Shown: piece after piece, positions 1-8,953 of the stretch
Position numbering within the stretch: position 1 is the stretch's first letter
Layout: each line of letters starts with the position of its first letter
NCBI RefSeq assembly: GCF_013911085.1
Contig: NZ_JACERN010000014.1
Location: 1 to 64,000, forward strand
Source of the DNA: Aquitalea aquatica
GTDB lineage: Bacteria > Pseudomonadota > Gammaproteobacteria > Burkholderiales > Chromobacteriaceae
Length of the DNA: 64,000 bases
Direction of reading: 5' to 3'
Made by a program: the position numbers and the translations under genes
Notes under the pieces: generated by a model
Told to the model about the DNA's origin: nothing
Database searches by the model: none
Seen by the model: the letters and a program-made list of their open reading frames with translations, nothing else

Positions 1-451
1 GCTGCGTCAGGCCGTTGTTGCCCTGGCCACTGTAAGGCGATGAAGGGCTAGCACTGTTGTAGTACGGCAGCAGCACCGGGTTTGAATCGACGTCAGCATA
101 GGAGGCTTCGATCAGGTAGTTGATCGATTGTCCAGCGGTAGCCGGGGCCGGGCACGATAGTGTGGCCTGATCCAGCAGAATGCCTTGTTTCAGGATCTGG
201 TGAGTAGTGTCTGCTGCAAGGCTGGAGAATGCAGTGCCGTCGATATTCTGCAGGCTGTAAATCTCACCCGGCGCGACATTCATCTGCAAACTCGCCGGGC
301 TGGTCGGCGTGACTGCAAAACCGTTGACGACGGTTGCGGTACCCAGCACGGCTGCCGACAACTTGGCCATGCCAATCATGGCGTCCTTGGTCATCTGTAG
401 CAGTGTGGTTTCCGGCAGGATCTGGCCGGGGTAGACGATCTGTCTGTCCAT
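1..451 (-). CDS. phage tail fibre/collar protein, N-terminal part (cut by window edge)
   Basis: The reading frame starts at 451 on the minus strand and is still open at base 1, giving about 150 residues of a longer protein. It begins MDRQIVYPGQILPETTLL and continues with a low-complexity, Thr/Ser/Ala-rich sequence typical of the N-terminal region of phage tail fibres that attach to the baseplate. It is the last late gene visible, downstream of the gpJ-like and gpI-like genes, where tail fibres usually lie in contractile-tail phages. The receptor-binding end is outside the window, so specificity cannot be judged. The assignment rests on position plus sequence style. Confidence 0.6.
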   Translation of the reverse strand, partial: MDRQIVYPGQILPETTLLQMTKDAMIGMAKLSAAVLGTATVVNGFAVTPTSPASLQMNVAPGEIYSLQNIDGTAFSSLAADTTHQILKQGILLDQATLSCPAPATAGQSINYLIEASYADVDSNPVLLPYYNSASPSSPYSGQGNNGLTQ

Positions 452-505
452 GATGGTCCCAATAAAAAAGCCCGCGGAAGCGAGCTTGGTTGGAAGGTGA
501 AGGTG

Positions 506-1159
506 TCAGTTGCTGATGCGGTACCAGACGGCCGTAGCCGCCGGCCGGGTGGCTTCAATCGCCGCGATGATGTCGGCGTCGGAAACCGTTGGTGAAAGTT
601 TGGTGCTCGGCAGCAGCCCGCTGGAAAGCGCCATCCCGAATGCGTTGGTATTGATGCCGGGCCAGTTGGCTGCGCCATTCGACTGGGGCCGATAAGCAGT
701 GACGAATGCCTGGTAAGGAGAAACGTAGCTGCCGACCATGGCCACGCCGAGGGCTGCCGTCACCCCCAGGCAGCCCACATCAGCAGGCCGTGCCGGTTCT
801 ACAATCAGCGGGGCGCGGCCTGTCAGGTCGGTCAGCATCTTCTGCATGCCGTACCGGGTGGCACGCTCCCGGAAAATGTTGATCACGATGCGGTTGCGGT
901 AGCTGTCATCACTCTGGCCGGAATAGCGCACGAGACCGTTGCCGAAGAAATCTTGCGCAGCAATGTCCAGCCAGCCGCCAGTAGCGGTTTTTATTCGGGT
1001 CTGAGCCTGGGCAAATAGATAGAGCGAGTACAGCCAGGCCAGCGCCTGGGAATACCCCCAAAGCAGCCCGTCCAGCAGAGGCGTACTGTCCGGGAACCAA
1101 CCACGGGGCAGCAGGCTTTTCAACCTGCTAAACATATCGGTTTGATCGCCTGTCGCCAT
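506..1159 (-). CDS. baseplate/tail protein in the gpI position
   Basis: 217 residues, starting directly after the stop of the gpJ-like gene. It begins MATGDQTDMFSRLKSLLPRGWFPD, and has a middle part (YRNRIVINIFRERATRYGMQ) that resembles DUF2612/YmfQ-type tail proteins found between baseplate J and the tail fibre. The likely role is linking the baseplate wedge to the fibres, as P2 gpI does; this comes from gene order rather than from a diagnostic motif. No membrane segment or signal peptide is visible. Confidence 0.6.
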   Translation of the reverse strand: MATGDQTDMFSRLKSLLPRGWFPDSTPLLDGLLWGYSQALAWLYSLYLFAQAQTRIKTATGGWLDIAAQDFFGNGLVRYSGQSDDSYRNRIVINIFRERATRYGMQKMLTDLTGRAPLIVEPARPADVGCLGVTAALGVAMVGSYVSPYQAFVTAYRPQSNGAANWPGINTNAFGMALSSGLLPSTKLSPTVSDADIIAAIEATRPAATAVWYRISN

Positions 1160-2284
1160 TTACGCCACCGAAATTGTGCCGGGTCGAATGACCTGTTTTT
1201 GCGTTGCAGACAGATCGGCCGTGCCGCCATTGAGCGTGACGGCTGTCACGTTGGTGATGGCTGATGTCACCCCGTAGGCAATGCTGATCAGCTTGGAGTA
1301 GGAAAGCAGCTGCCCCAGCGATAGAGAGGCAATGTAGGACTGGATTGCCGCATTCACATTGGCCACGACTACGCTGTGCGTAACGGTGGAATCCGTGGTG
1401 ATCACCATGCTGACGTTCGCCGACAGCAGCGCCGGGCCGAACACCCCGTAGCGGCTGCAGAATGGCCGTACCGACTCGATGGCACTTGCCGCGCTAGCTA
1501 GGAAAGTGCTGGAAGGGTTGCCGCTGCCATCGTCTACGACGGCATAGAAGTAGCCGTACAGGACGTTTCCGCTGTAGTCCTGGTTCTCCACTAACGAGTA
1601 GGTGACACCGGTCTGCATGGAAGCCAGGGCATAGCCGATAGCGGCCTTGGTTGCCTTGGACAGCGAAGCCACCCACAGCACGAAAGCGGCCCGAAATGCC
1701 GTATCCGACTGTGCATCAGCGCCATTGGCAAATGCCGAGGCGTTGGTCACTGTGTCGACGAAGGAAATGCCGCCAGTGATCACGGTTACCGTGCCGGCCA
1801 GCGCATTGCCTGCCGCGCCTGCGGTATTGGCCAGTACCGGTACTGTGACGCTGGATATACCGGCCGCGATGACATATCCGCCGAGCGTGGCGCTGTACGC
1901 GGCATTCGTTGTATCCAGCGTGGCCGTATAGGCCTGGGTACCGTCAGTAGTCGTTACTGAAGCGCCAATAGGGATGACAGCCTGATTGGTCGCGGTGAAG
2001 CGCGAGAAAGTGACCTGACCGGTGGCTTGCACTGCAGAAAGGCGGGTAAAACCGAAATCGGCCATCCAGCTGTCAAGGTCGGTACCGGAGCAGGTAGCCG
2101 CCCGCACGGTGACCAGTAGCTGAACGATCAGCTGCTGAATCCACTGTACGACACCGCTATTGGCTTCCACGACCGCCAGCATCAGGCTACCGATGGTCAG
2201 GTCCACCAGTCCGGCCGCGCGCGACTGGATGGCGGTGACCTGGTTGCGGACGATGGTGGTGAAATCAAGAATGTTGAGTGCCAT
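1160..2284 (-). CDS. baseplate J-like protein
   Basis: 374 residues. The N-terminal part (TIVRNQVTAIQSRAAGLVDL, then LTIGSLMLAVVEANSGVVQW) and the following GTDLDSWMADFGFTR segment match the Mu gp47/P2 gpJ baseplate wedge family. The long Thr/Ala/Gly-rich middle is typical of this family. The protein forms the outer wedge of the contractile baseplate and carries the tail fibres. It lies between the gp25/W-like gene and the gpI-position gene with 3-base spacing, so the genes are in one operon. Confidence 0.85.
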   Translation of the reverse strand: MALNILDFTTIVRNQVTAIQSRAAGLVDLTIGSLMLAVVEANSGVVQWIQQLIVQLLVTVRAATCSGTDLDSWMADFGFTRLSAVQATGQVTFSRFTATNQAVIPIGASVTTTDGTQAYTATLDTTNAAYSATLGGYVIAAGISSVTVPVLANTAGAAGNALAGTVTVITGGISFVDTVTNASAFANGADAQSDTAFRAAFVLWVASLSKATKAAIGYALASMQTGVTYSLVENQDYSGNVLYGYFYAVVDDGSGNPSSTFLASAASAIESVRPFCSRYGVFGPALLSANVSMVITTDSTVTHSVVVANVNAAIQSYIASLSLGQLLSYSKLISIAYGVTSAITNVTAVTLNGGTADLSATQKQVIRPGTISVA

Positions 2285-2287
2285 GCA

Positions 2288-2653
2288 TTACCCCGTTACA
2301 TCAAAGCCAAGCGTGACGCCCTGTCCGCTGGGTGCATCGGTATAGGAAATGACCACGGCCGCGCCACCATCAATGGCAGACACGGCCACCTGCGGCGGCG
2401 GGTCCTGCGCCACGCATGCTTCCAGCAGCATTTGCCCCTTGATCAAGGCTTGCCACTCGCTCACATTCAGCAGGTCGCCCACCTTTTCACCCAGACCAGC
2501 GCCGTAATCCGGGTGCTGGATGTAATCGCCAGGGTTGGTCATCAGCCGGCGCAGCACCCGTTGCTTGCCCCGCTCGATGTCGGTGACGGGCAGCAGATCG
2601 CCTGTCGGGGAGGCTGTAAGGTCGCTCCCGACATAGTGGTAAAGGTCTTTCAT
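2288..2653 (-). CDS. gp25/W-like baseplate wedge protein
   Basis: 121 residues. The segment with RVLRRLMTNPGDYIQHPDYGAG is typical of the GPW/gp25 family (T4 gp25, P2 gpW), in which a Pro-containing PxxGDxxxxPxYG-type motif precedes a helix. This protein is a conserved inner-wedge component of contractile tails. It sits between the spike (gpV-like) and gpJ-like genes, the normal V-W-J order of myoviruses, 8 bases downstream of the spike gene. Confidence 0.8.
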   Translation of the reverse strand: MKDLYHYVGSDLTASPTGDLLPVTDIERGKQRVLRRLMTNPGDYIQHPDYGAGLGEKVGDLLNVSEWQALIKGQMLLEACVAQDPPPQVAVSAIDGGAAVVISYTDAPSGQGVTLGFDVTG

Positions 2654-2661
2654 GGGATTTC

Positions 2662-3315
2662 TCAGTTCGGCGGGTTGGTGTTACTGCCCGTGCCGTTTTC
2701 GTGGTGGGTATGGCCCTTACCGCTCTTGCCGGCGGCAATCACATCGGTATCGCCAGTGATGGTGCCGGTGGAATGCATGTCACCGGTCACCTGCATGGCT
2801 GCACCAGTACCGCCCTGAATGGCCATGCCGCCATTGCCGGCAATCTGCTGGGTCACCTGCAAGGTGTTATCCATCTGGACCGGGCCGACGAAGTGATGCT
2901 GAGTGGCTGTGTAAGTGATCGTGGCTGCCGCCGTAACTTCCACCGTGCCATCGTTATGGAACTTCAGCAGCGAGCCGGACTTTTGTACCAGCCAGAACTC
3001 GCCGGACGGCGGCCCCGGGCAGCGGTCGGTGTCGTTGTAGAACTGATCGCCACCCAGGCCATTGCCGATCTGGCCAGAATCGAAATCCACCTCAATCTGC
3101 GCCCCGATCATCGGCCCAGCGGCCAGCCCCCAGCCATTACCGGCCCAGCATGTCCCCAGCGGAATCCAGCCGGTTTCCTGCCCCTCCGGCATGATCTTGA
3201 CCTTTACGCTGTAAGAGTCTGGGTCATAGCCGGTGATCAGCCCCTGCCGGGTGCCGGTCATATTGCCCAACGCACCCTGCGCCCGGGCAGCAAAGGCGTT
3301 CAGTAGCTCTTTCAT
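2662..3315 (-). CDS. baseplate spike protein, gpV/Mu gp45-like
   Basis: 217 residues. An N-terminal OB-fold-like region (RQGLITGYDPDSYSVKVKIM) is followed by the gpV-type stretch and a repetitive beta-helical tail, ending in GKGHTHHENG. An HxH pair near the tip of P2 gpV and Mu gp45 binds an iron ion, and the HTHH here fits that. The trimer is the membrane-piercing needle of the contractile tail. The start overlaps the hub gene by 4 bases (ATGA type), indicating translational coupling. Confidence 0.85.
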   Translation of the reverse strand: MKELLNAFAARAQGALGNMTGTRQGLITGYDPDSYSVKVKIMPEGQETGWIPLGTCWAGNGWGLAAGPMIGAQIEVDFDSGQIGNGLGGDQFYNDTDRCPGPPSGEFWLVQKSGSLLKFHNDGTVEVTAAATITYTATQHHFVGPVQMDNTLQVTQQIAGNGGMAIQGGTGAAMQVTGDMHSTGTITGDTDVIAAGKSGKGHTHHENGTGSNTNPPN

Positions 3316-4427
3316 CCGGACACCTGTGTATTGGGATTGTGGTTCTTGGCGGTGAAACTCATGCGGTATCCCTCTTCGAAGCTGAGGGAGCGCCGCACCG
3401 AATCGCAGTAGTACAGCTGGTCAAACGGGCTGTCGGTGCCTTCTACCCGGATGATGGTTTGCGGTGTCAGCAGGTTGTCGCCCGGCATGGAGCCGCTGAC
3501 CTTCATTTCATGCTGGATGATCTGGCGGTAGATCTCTTCCGCCTTTTTCATCGCATCTTCCGGCGTCAGGCCATTCCGGATAACCCGGTAAGTCTGCGTC
3601 TTCGGTGTCGATCCGCCCGGCGTCACGCTCTTGGCGTTTTTCGGGTAGGAGGCAATCGTCGGCACCGTCTTCTTGTGCCGGCTATGCCAGGACAGCACTT
3701 GCACCGTGATGCCCTTGGCGATGGTCAGCGCGCGCTCGCACTGCAGGTCATCGGCCACATTGGCCTGCGGGTAGGGCTTGTCACCGGGTGGCGTCCAGCG
3801 AATCAGGTACTGGTCGGCCGTGGTCGGGTCTGTCTGCGGTTCAAAATGCAGCTCGTTGCCGCTCACATACACCTGCATGCCTTCGAATCCGGCCAGGGTG
3901 GTCAGAATCTCCCATTCCGACTGTTCGCCACTCAGGTGGGCAGAGTCGATCTGGTAGAACTCACCGAAGAGCCCCTTTGTGGCAGTGACGACAGGAACCA
4001 AGTTGTGCCGGTAGGCCAGTAGGGTGGCAATCTGGCTGCTGGTGCTGTTCTTGAAGCTCTCGCCGGCCGACTTGGCATCAATCAGCCTGCCGGTGAAGTC
4101 TCGGCCTTCCACGATCACTTCCATGCGGGCCGGATTGAAGCGCCACGTGTCCACATCGCCCACAATCAGCTGCGCCTTGCTGGTTTGTCCGCTGGCGGTG
4201 ATTTCGGCGTGTATTTCCACCTCGATGCTGGTCTGATTGGCCCACCACTTCAGCAGGCCGAAGCTGGCCGGCAGGGCAGACACTGCGAAGGTGACGGAAA
4301 AGGTGTCCGCAGCGCCGAAGCTGTTGTTGTCCACATCGAACGACACGAACGGCACTTCAGTGCCCGCCAAAAGACAACGCCCGACAATTTGCCGGGCGTG
4401 TGATGGGAGAATCTGGTTTACGTCCAT
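3312..4427 (-). CDS. tail hub protein (gpD/Mu gp44-like)
   Basis: 371 residues. It opens with a beta-rich domain (VSFDVDNNSFGAADTFSVTF) and continues with LIVGDVDTWRFNPARMEVIVEGRDFTGRLID, a pattern common in the late control D/gp44 hub family. The hub trimer joins tail tube to spike. The gene lies between the LysM-type tail gene and the spike gene with 3 bases before it and a 4-base overlap after it, as expected for a hub. Confidence 0.75.
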   Translation of the reverse strand: MDVNQILPSHARQIVGRCLLAGTEVPFVSFDVDNNSFGAADTFSVTFAVSALPASFGLLKWWANQTSIEVEIHAEITASGQTSKAQLIVGDVDTWRFNPARMEVIVEGRDFTGRLIDAKSAGESFKNSTSSQIATLLAYRHNLVPVVTATKGLFGEFYQIDSAHLSGEQSEWEILTTLAGFEGMQVYVSGNELHFEPQTDPTTADQYLIRWTPPGDKPYPQANVADDLQCERALTIAKGITVQVLSWHSRHKKTVPTIASYPKNAKSVTPGGSTPKTQTYRVIRNGLTPEDAMKKAEEIYRQIIQHEMKVSGSMPGDNLLTPQTIIRVEGTDSPFDQLYYCDSVRRSLSFEEGYRMSFTAKNHNPNTQVSG

Positions 4428-4430
4428 GGG

Positions 4431-5417
4431 TCAGCTCTTTATCACCGGGATGGTCAGGGTGTGAATGCCGGTCAGTTGTGGGTCAGTCAGGCCATTTGCA
4501 GAGGCAATCACCGTCCATTGCGACGGGTCGCCATAATACTCGCTGGCCACCTGGTACAGGTTTCCGCCGGACAGGGTTACAGTTCGCACGCCATTGGCCG
4601 TGGTGCCGGATGTCACGTTCTTGTTGAGCCGGCCCAGCACGTCCTGCAGCTGGTACAGCGCCGGGGTGCGCGTGGCCAGATCTACCTGCGTCAGCACGTT
4701 GTTGACGGCTTTCGACACTGGGTTGCCGGGGATAAGGCCGCCCAGCGTGGTGATAGCCGTTGCCGAAGCCTCCAGCTTGCCGATGGTCTGCTGGATTAGC
4801 ACTTGTGCCGCGATGATGGGCCGGACGATGGTCTGCACGGCGTCCACAGTCGCTGTGGCGATATCGGACACGGCCGCCACGGCGGACTGCACCGCAGTGA
4901 CAGCATCGGTTACTGCCTGCACGTTGATGATGTTGGCCAAGTCCAGCGCTTTGCCGATATCGGAGTTGATCAGCGCATCCAGTGAGGCAGTCAGGGCGTC
5001 CGCATAGACCGGTGCATCGTTCCGCTTCACCACCTCCAGCTTGATGCTGTAAGGCCGCTTGTAGGCGAACTCATAGACCGGAATGAACTCGGCCAGCACC
5101 ACAGTGAAGCTGATGTCATCCAGCGTCAGCACCACCTGTTTTCCAGCGGCGCGCATACGCTCCAGCGCCTGGACGCGAGCAGATGTGCTGCTTCCAGTGA
5201 AGATGCCGGACCACTGAATGGCGTCCCAGTCTTCGCCCAGCAGGTCGATGGTGCGTTTGCCGCCCACCAGCCGGTGGATGACCGTCTGCTGCCGCGCGCC
5301 GAATGCGATGCGCTCCGGCACCTCGAAGTCCAGAAAGGTGAAGGAGCCCAGGCGTAGGCGCACAGCCGTCGGGTCCAGGCCCTGGGCGAAACCGGCCATG
5401 GTGTCGAGAAGGCTCAT
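4431..5417 (-). CDS. tail protein with C-terminal LysM-like domain
   Basis: 328 residues. The N-terminal third (LGSFTFLDFEVPERIAFGA, then HRLVGGKRTIDLLG) resembles tail proteins that sit between tape measure and hub. The middle is a long Ala/Val/Thr-rich helical region. The last 45 residues (LYQVASEYYGDPSQWTVIA, then NGLTDPQLTGIHTLTIPV) form a LysM-like fold as in phage tail proteins of the gpX/T4 gp53 type. In phages this domain joins baseplate parts and may contact peptidoglycan. Catalytic lysozyme residues are not visible. Confidence 0.7.
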   Translation of the reverse strand: MSLLDTMAGFAQGLDPTAVRLRLGSFTFLDFEVPERIAFGARQQTVIHRLVGGKRTIDLLGEDWDAIQWSGIFTGSSTSARVQALERMRAAGKQVVLTLDDISFTVVLAEFIPVYEFAYKRPYSIKLEVVKRNDAPVYADALTASLDALINSDIGKALDLANIINVQAVTDAVTAVQSAVAAVSDIATATVDAVQTIVRPIIAAQVLIQQTIGKLEASATAITTLGGLIPGNPVSKAVNNVLTQVDLATRTPALYQLQDVLGRLNKNVTSGTTANGVRTVTLSGGNLYQVASEYYGDPSQWTVIASANGLTDPQLTGIHTLTIPVIKS

Positions 5418-5427
5418 GTACGATCTT

Positions 5428-5781
5428 TCAGCGAAATAGCGATTTGACGACTTCGGCAGCGGCCAACTTGACCACCTCGAATGTCAGTGCCAGCCCCTTT
5501 TCCTTGGCCACGCGCTGGATGGCGTTCCATGCCGTTTTGCTGCGGATACCATCCAGCAGCTCATGGCCTTGCCAGGTCAGTGACTCAATCCGACAAGTGC
5601 GGCCGCCGTTGTTGAGGTATGTCGTGCAGCCACCGGTAGCAAGGCCAGCCTCCACGATCAGCTCAATGTGGTAGTTCACGGCGTCTGCTGGCCACCCTTC
5701 AACATCGGCGGTCGAAAGCGGCCCTTCGGATTCCTCGGCGACCACCAGGATGGCCCGGATCAGGTCCCAATCTCTTTTCAT
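5428..5781 (-). CDS. DUF2513 family protein
   Basis: 117 residues starting MKRDWDLIRAILVVAEESEG. The start at 5781 is chosen because it matches the conserved family N-terminus and overlaps the previous gene by 4 bases (ATGA). DUF2513 proteins are small phage or mobile-element proteins with a winged-helix-like fold: here a WPADAVNYHIELIVEAGL helix pair and LTWQGHELLDGIR, which is typical of the family. A role in DNA binding or regulation is only an inference from the fold. It is an unusual lodger in a tail operon, with the 5778-6092 gene, and may be a moron pair. Confidence 0.75.
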   Translation of the reverse strand: MKRDWDLIRAILVVAEESEGPLSTADVEGWPADAVNYHIELIVEAGLATGGCTTYLNNGGRTCRIESLTWQGHELLDGIRSKTAWNAIQRVAKEKGLALTFEVVKLAAAEVVKSLFR

Positions 5782-6092
5782 GTGATTTCCTTGGAAATAA
5801 GATCTGCCACCTGCTGATAAGAGCATATGGCTTGATGCTCTGAAGAAGCTGCCTGCCGAAGCCACCAAACACCTTGCAATGAAACTAATGGATGCGGGAC
5901 TGGCTCATGCGCCGGACGCACTTCGGCAGGTAGGTAGCATGCTTGGGCTCCACTGACCAATTTGAATTTGACCCAGCCCGCCGCGGGGGAGAGCGCCACC
6001 CAGAACTCCTCCTGCAGCGAAAACCCCTCCAACAGCAGCCCGTCTTTGTGCCATAGCAAGCTATCCAGATCGATACGCGGGTCGTTTTGCAT
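5778..6092 (-). CDS. hypothetical phage protein
   Basis: 104 residues, beginning MQNDPRIDLDSLLWHKDGLL. I do not recognise a family. It is predicted cytosolic, with a Trp-rich middle (EEFWVALSPAAGWVKFKL) and a C-terminal part ending SYQQVADLISKEIT. It overlaps the DUF2513 gene by 4 bases, so the two are probably translated together. It is separated by 54 bases from the tape-measure stop. Good codon use and the coupling support it being real. Confidence 0.6.
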   Translation of the reverse strand: MQNDPRIDLDSLLWHKDGLLLEGFSLQEEFWVALSPAAGWVKFKLVSGAQACYLPAEVRPAHEPVPHPLVSLQGVWWLRQAASSEHQAICSYQQVADLISKEIT

Positions 6093-6146
6093 TTTCGTTC
6101 CTTACCTAAAAGAGAGGCTGGGGGCGGATGAGTAGGGGAGGCCCAT

Positions 6147-8084
6147 CTATCGTCCAACCATACTTGGCATGCCCGGCTGCAGCACACCCATCATTTTGTC
6201 AAAGGTGGGGGAGCCGGTAGCAGGGGCGTTGGCTGCGCGGGCTTGGTGCATCGTGGTGTTCTGAGCGATCTTCTTGCCATCAAGGTTGATGGGTTGGTTG
6301 ATGTGCACCACGACCGGCTGACGAGGTGGAACAGGTACGTGGCCGCGGCCTTCGTTGGAATACGATGCCTGGGGTGCATTCCCATAGTCTGCAAAGTGGA
6401 ATTTACCTATCTTCATTGAGTCAGGCAGTACCGCGTTCAACCCTTCAATCAACGTGTTGAACAGTGTTTGCCACCCGGTAAGGAAGACATTGGTGAAGGA
6501 GCTAAATGCGCCAAGAATGTCCCCTGATAGCAGTTTGACGAACCCGGTCTTGATGCCTTTCCACATATCGGACAGTCCGATCATGATTTCATCAAAATTA
6601 TTAAAAAATAACAAAGGAAGCACCACTATCGCTGCGGCCAAAAGACCCAGCGGAACCAGCGCCGCAGTAAAGGTCGGAGCCAGCCCAAACAGCACCGCCA
6701 TGCCAGCACCCATCATCACCTTGCCGATCACGTCCAATGCAACTCCCAGTCCTATAAATGAGCCGACAACCCATTTCAACTTGTCAGGGTTTTGCTCCAT
6801 CCATTGGCTAATGCCATCCAGCGCATCGGCGAACTTGATCATGAACGGGATCATCTTTGGCAGAATTTCATAGCCGATTCGGGCCTGGACGTTCGACCAC
6901 TGCTTCTGCATGGCCTGCTGTGCCAGTAGCGGGTCGGTCTGTAGCAGCTTGTCGTACTTGGCCTTACTGCCGCCACCAGCCGTGACATCGTCGATCATCT
7001 TCTTGTCACGCTCGAACTGGGCGTGCTGGAAGTGCAGCTTCTTGAACAAGTCGGCTGTCATCTGGTTAGTTGCCAGTGCACTGATGGCCTGAATGTCGGT
7101 CAAACCTTTCTTTTTCATCAGCGTGGCAACTGCAGCCTCGCCATACTGCTGCCACCAAAGATACGGGCTTTGGCTGGCTAAATCCTGTCCAGCAACCCCG
7201 CCCGGGGTGATCTTCTTCAGTCCAGTGTGGTGCTTATTCCAGACAACATGGCCAGCCTTGATAAGGTTGGCGTCTTCCCAGTTCTGCAGCTTGTTCAACG
7301 GAATGACCTGCTGCACTACAGCGCGGTCAAAGTTGCGCAGCAGCGTGCCGGCCTGCTGGCCACCACCGTTCCCGCTTTTCATTTCCTGAATCAGGGTAGG
7401 GAGGTAGTGGGAAATGAAGTCGTCGTTGTAATTGAGAGATGCGCCGCGCGTCATCTTCAACGCGCCATGGAAATCCTGCATGCTCACCTTGCCACCGAAG
7501 GCAATGGACGCTTGCATGAACTGCTCTGCGCGCTTCTGCATCTGGGCATCGGTCATGCCGCCGACAGTGGTTAGCTCTGCAGCCTTCGCCATGTCATAGC
7601 CGACATCTTTGACCTTGTGCATCTGACCCGTCAGCGATGCCAAGATAGCGCTGGCACGCTGCGCCATTGGCAGCATGGAAAGCGCTTCGTGCTCATGGCC
7701 GGAGCCGAACACGGCGCGCATCTCGCGGTAGGCTTCGATATTATCGGCAGCGCTGGATGTCATCACATCGCGGGATGTCTTCCAGGAAGCCGAAATCACC
7801 TGTGCGATATCGGCCTGCTTCATGCCGAGAATGCCCAACTGGGAGACTTGGTGCGTGTATTCCTTGCTGGCCTCGATGGTTTTACCCATGAATCCCAGCA
7901 TTTCCCCGCCAACGTGCGACATGCCCCAGCCAACACCAATCAGCTTCAACGCCTTGAACTTGTCTTGCAGATTGACAACATTCTTCTCCAGGCCGAGCAG
8001 GTCTTTTGCAATCATGCTCAAGCCGGAGCTAACCATATTGGTTAAACTGAGCTTGATCGCTACGCTATAGGCCTGATTGTCCAT
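6147..8084 (-). CDS. tail tape-measure protein
   Basis: 645 residues, helix-rich throughout, with a strongly hydrophobic stretch at about residues 440-510 that is typical of tape-measure proteins. The start MDNQAYSVAIKLSLTNMVSS and the following LGLEKNVVNLQDKFKALKLI resemble tape measures of Mu/P2-like phages. It sets tail length and is ejected with the DNA. The length suggests a tail of roughly 95 nm, using the usual rule of about 1.5 angstrom per residue (inference). Its start codon shares a CATG with a divergent plus-strand gene; a ribosome site AAAGGA lies 8 bases upstream. Confidence 0.85.
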   Translation of the reverse strand: MDNQAYSVAIKLSLTNMVSSGLSMIAKDLLGLEKNVVNLQDKFKALKLIGVGWGMSHVGGEMLGFMGKTIEASKEYTHQVSQLGILGMKQADIAQVISASWKTSRDVMTSSAADNIEAYREMRAVFGSGHEHEALSMLPMAQRASAILASLTGQMHKVKDVGYDMAKAAELTTVGGMTDAQMQKRAEQFMQASIAFGGKVSMQDFHGALKMTRGASLNYNDDFISHYLPTLIQEMKSGNGGGQQAGTLLRNFDRAVVQQVIPLNKLQNWEDANLIKAGHVVWNKHHTGLKKITPGGVAGQDLASQSPYLWWQQYGEAAVATLMKKKGLTDIQAISALATNQMTADLFKKLHFQHAQFERDKKMIDDVTAGGGSKAKYDKLLQTDPLLAQQAMQKQWSNVQARIGYEILPKMIPFMIKFADALDGISQWMEQNPDKLKWVVGSFIGLGVALDVIGKVMMGAGMAVLFGLAPTFTAALVPLGLLAAAIVVLPLLFFNNFDEIMIGLSDMWKGIKTGFVKLLSGDILGAFSSFTNVFLTGWQTLFNTLIEGLNAVLPDSMKIGKFHFADYGNAPQASYSNEGRGHVPVPPRQPVVVHINQPINLDGKKIAQNTTMHQARAANAPATGSPTFDKMMGVLQPGMPSMVGR

Positions 8085-8322
8085 GAAATATTCCTTTCGT
8101 TACCGTGCGCAGGAGTGGCTGGCAGAGCGCGTGCGCTGGGCGCAGTACCCACGCCAAGAGTTCATCCCGCGAGGGCAGGAGAAGCATCAGTCGGAAGACT
8201 GGATTGATAAGTTGTACAAAATCGTCAGAGCTGGTTTTTTGCTCTGGTTTATATTGGTGCCGATTATTTGCGCATCGGCAGTAATGGCGTTGTTTTTAAT
8301 AATTGTTCTTGGTGATAAATAG
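8083..8322 (+). CDS. small membrane protein, possible lysogenic-conversion gene
   Basis: 79 residues: a charged N-terminal half (RYRAQEWLAERVRWAQYPRQ) followed by one long hydrophobic segment (about residues 50-75), so probably a single-pass inner-membrane protein. No known family. It runs against the late operon and starts on the same CATG as the tape-measure gene. Its ribosome site is weak (AGG 11 bases away), so a start further in, for example GTG at 8131, is possible. The next gene begins 8 bases after its stop, suggesting a small operon. Confidence 0.5.
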   Translation: MKYSFRYRAQEWLAERVRWAQYPRQEFIPRGQEKHQSEDWIDKLYKIVRAGFLLWFILVPIICASAVMALFLIIVLGDK

Positions 8323-8330
8323 GGGGTGGT

Positions 8331-8852
8331 ATGGTTTTTATTTCATTGTTGATCGCAGGCTCTTGCTTCTTGTCTATTTTTGTTGCTCTTGTAAAACCAA
8401 GCATTTATAAGAAAAAAGATGGCACCCACTTGTCTCGTACCAGGGCTGCAAGCTATTCATTTATTGGGTTTTTCGTGTTTACAATAATCGGCGGCGCACT
8501 TAATAATAAAAATGAACCAGCAAAAATCGATCAAGAAATAAAAGCTGAGAACGCAAGTTCAGTAGTAGTCATAAAAACAAGTCATTCGGATATTTCGCAC
8601 CGATTTACAGAAAATGCCACTGAGGCATCTTTGTTTTATAAAGGAAAGCGTATCCAAGTAACGGATACGGTTAATTCAATACAGGCTGCGGGTGCTATGG
8701 TGATGGTTAATGATGCCATGGACCCGTATATTGTCAGTACATGGGGGAAATCAGTTGATCGCGCAGCCACCATTAAGGCTGGAGATAAAGTAACCGTCCA
8801 GTGTTCTTACGTTGACGCTGCCATGATGAGTCAGTGCGACATCGTTGAATAA
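8331..8852 (+). CDS. membrane-anchored OB-fold (tRNA_anti-like) protein
   Basis: 173 residues. Two hydrophobic segments lie at about 3-20 and 43-58. The rest contains FTENATEASLFYKGKRIQVT, then a VMVNDAMDPYIVSTW stretch and AGDKVTVQCSYVDAAMMSQC, the layout of the tRNA_anti-like OB-fold family seen in small exported or membrane-anchored proteins. The function of that family is not established; nucleic-acid binding is not implied here. The gene is clearly more AT-rich than its neighbours, a sign of recent acquisition, and follows the small membrane gene by 8 bases. Confidence 0.65.
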   Translation: MVFISLLIAGSCFLSIFVALVKPSIYKKKDGTHLSRTRAASYSFIGFFVFTIIGGALNNKNEPAKIDQEIKAENASSVVVIKTSHSDISHRFTENATEASLFYKGKRIQVTDTVNSIQAAGAMVMVNDAMDPYIVSTWGKSVDRAATIKAGDKVTVQCSYVDAAMMSQCDIVE

Positions 8853-8953
8853 TATTCTAAATTATCGGCGCTGAATTCGTACTGGTTAATCAGCCTGCAC
8901 CGACAAGAAAAAAGCCGACCTTGGGTCAGCTTTGGTATTTGTTCTGTGCAAGC

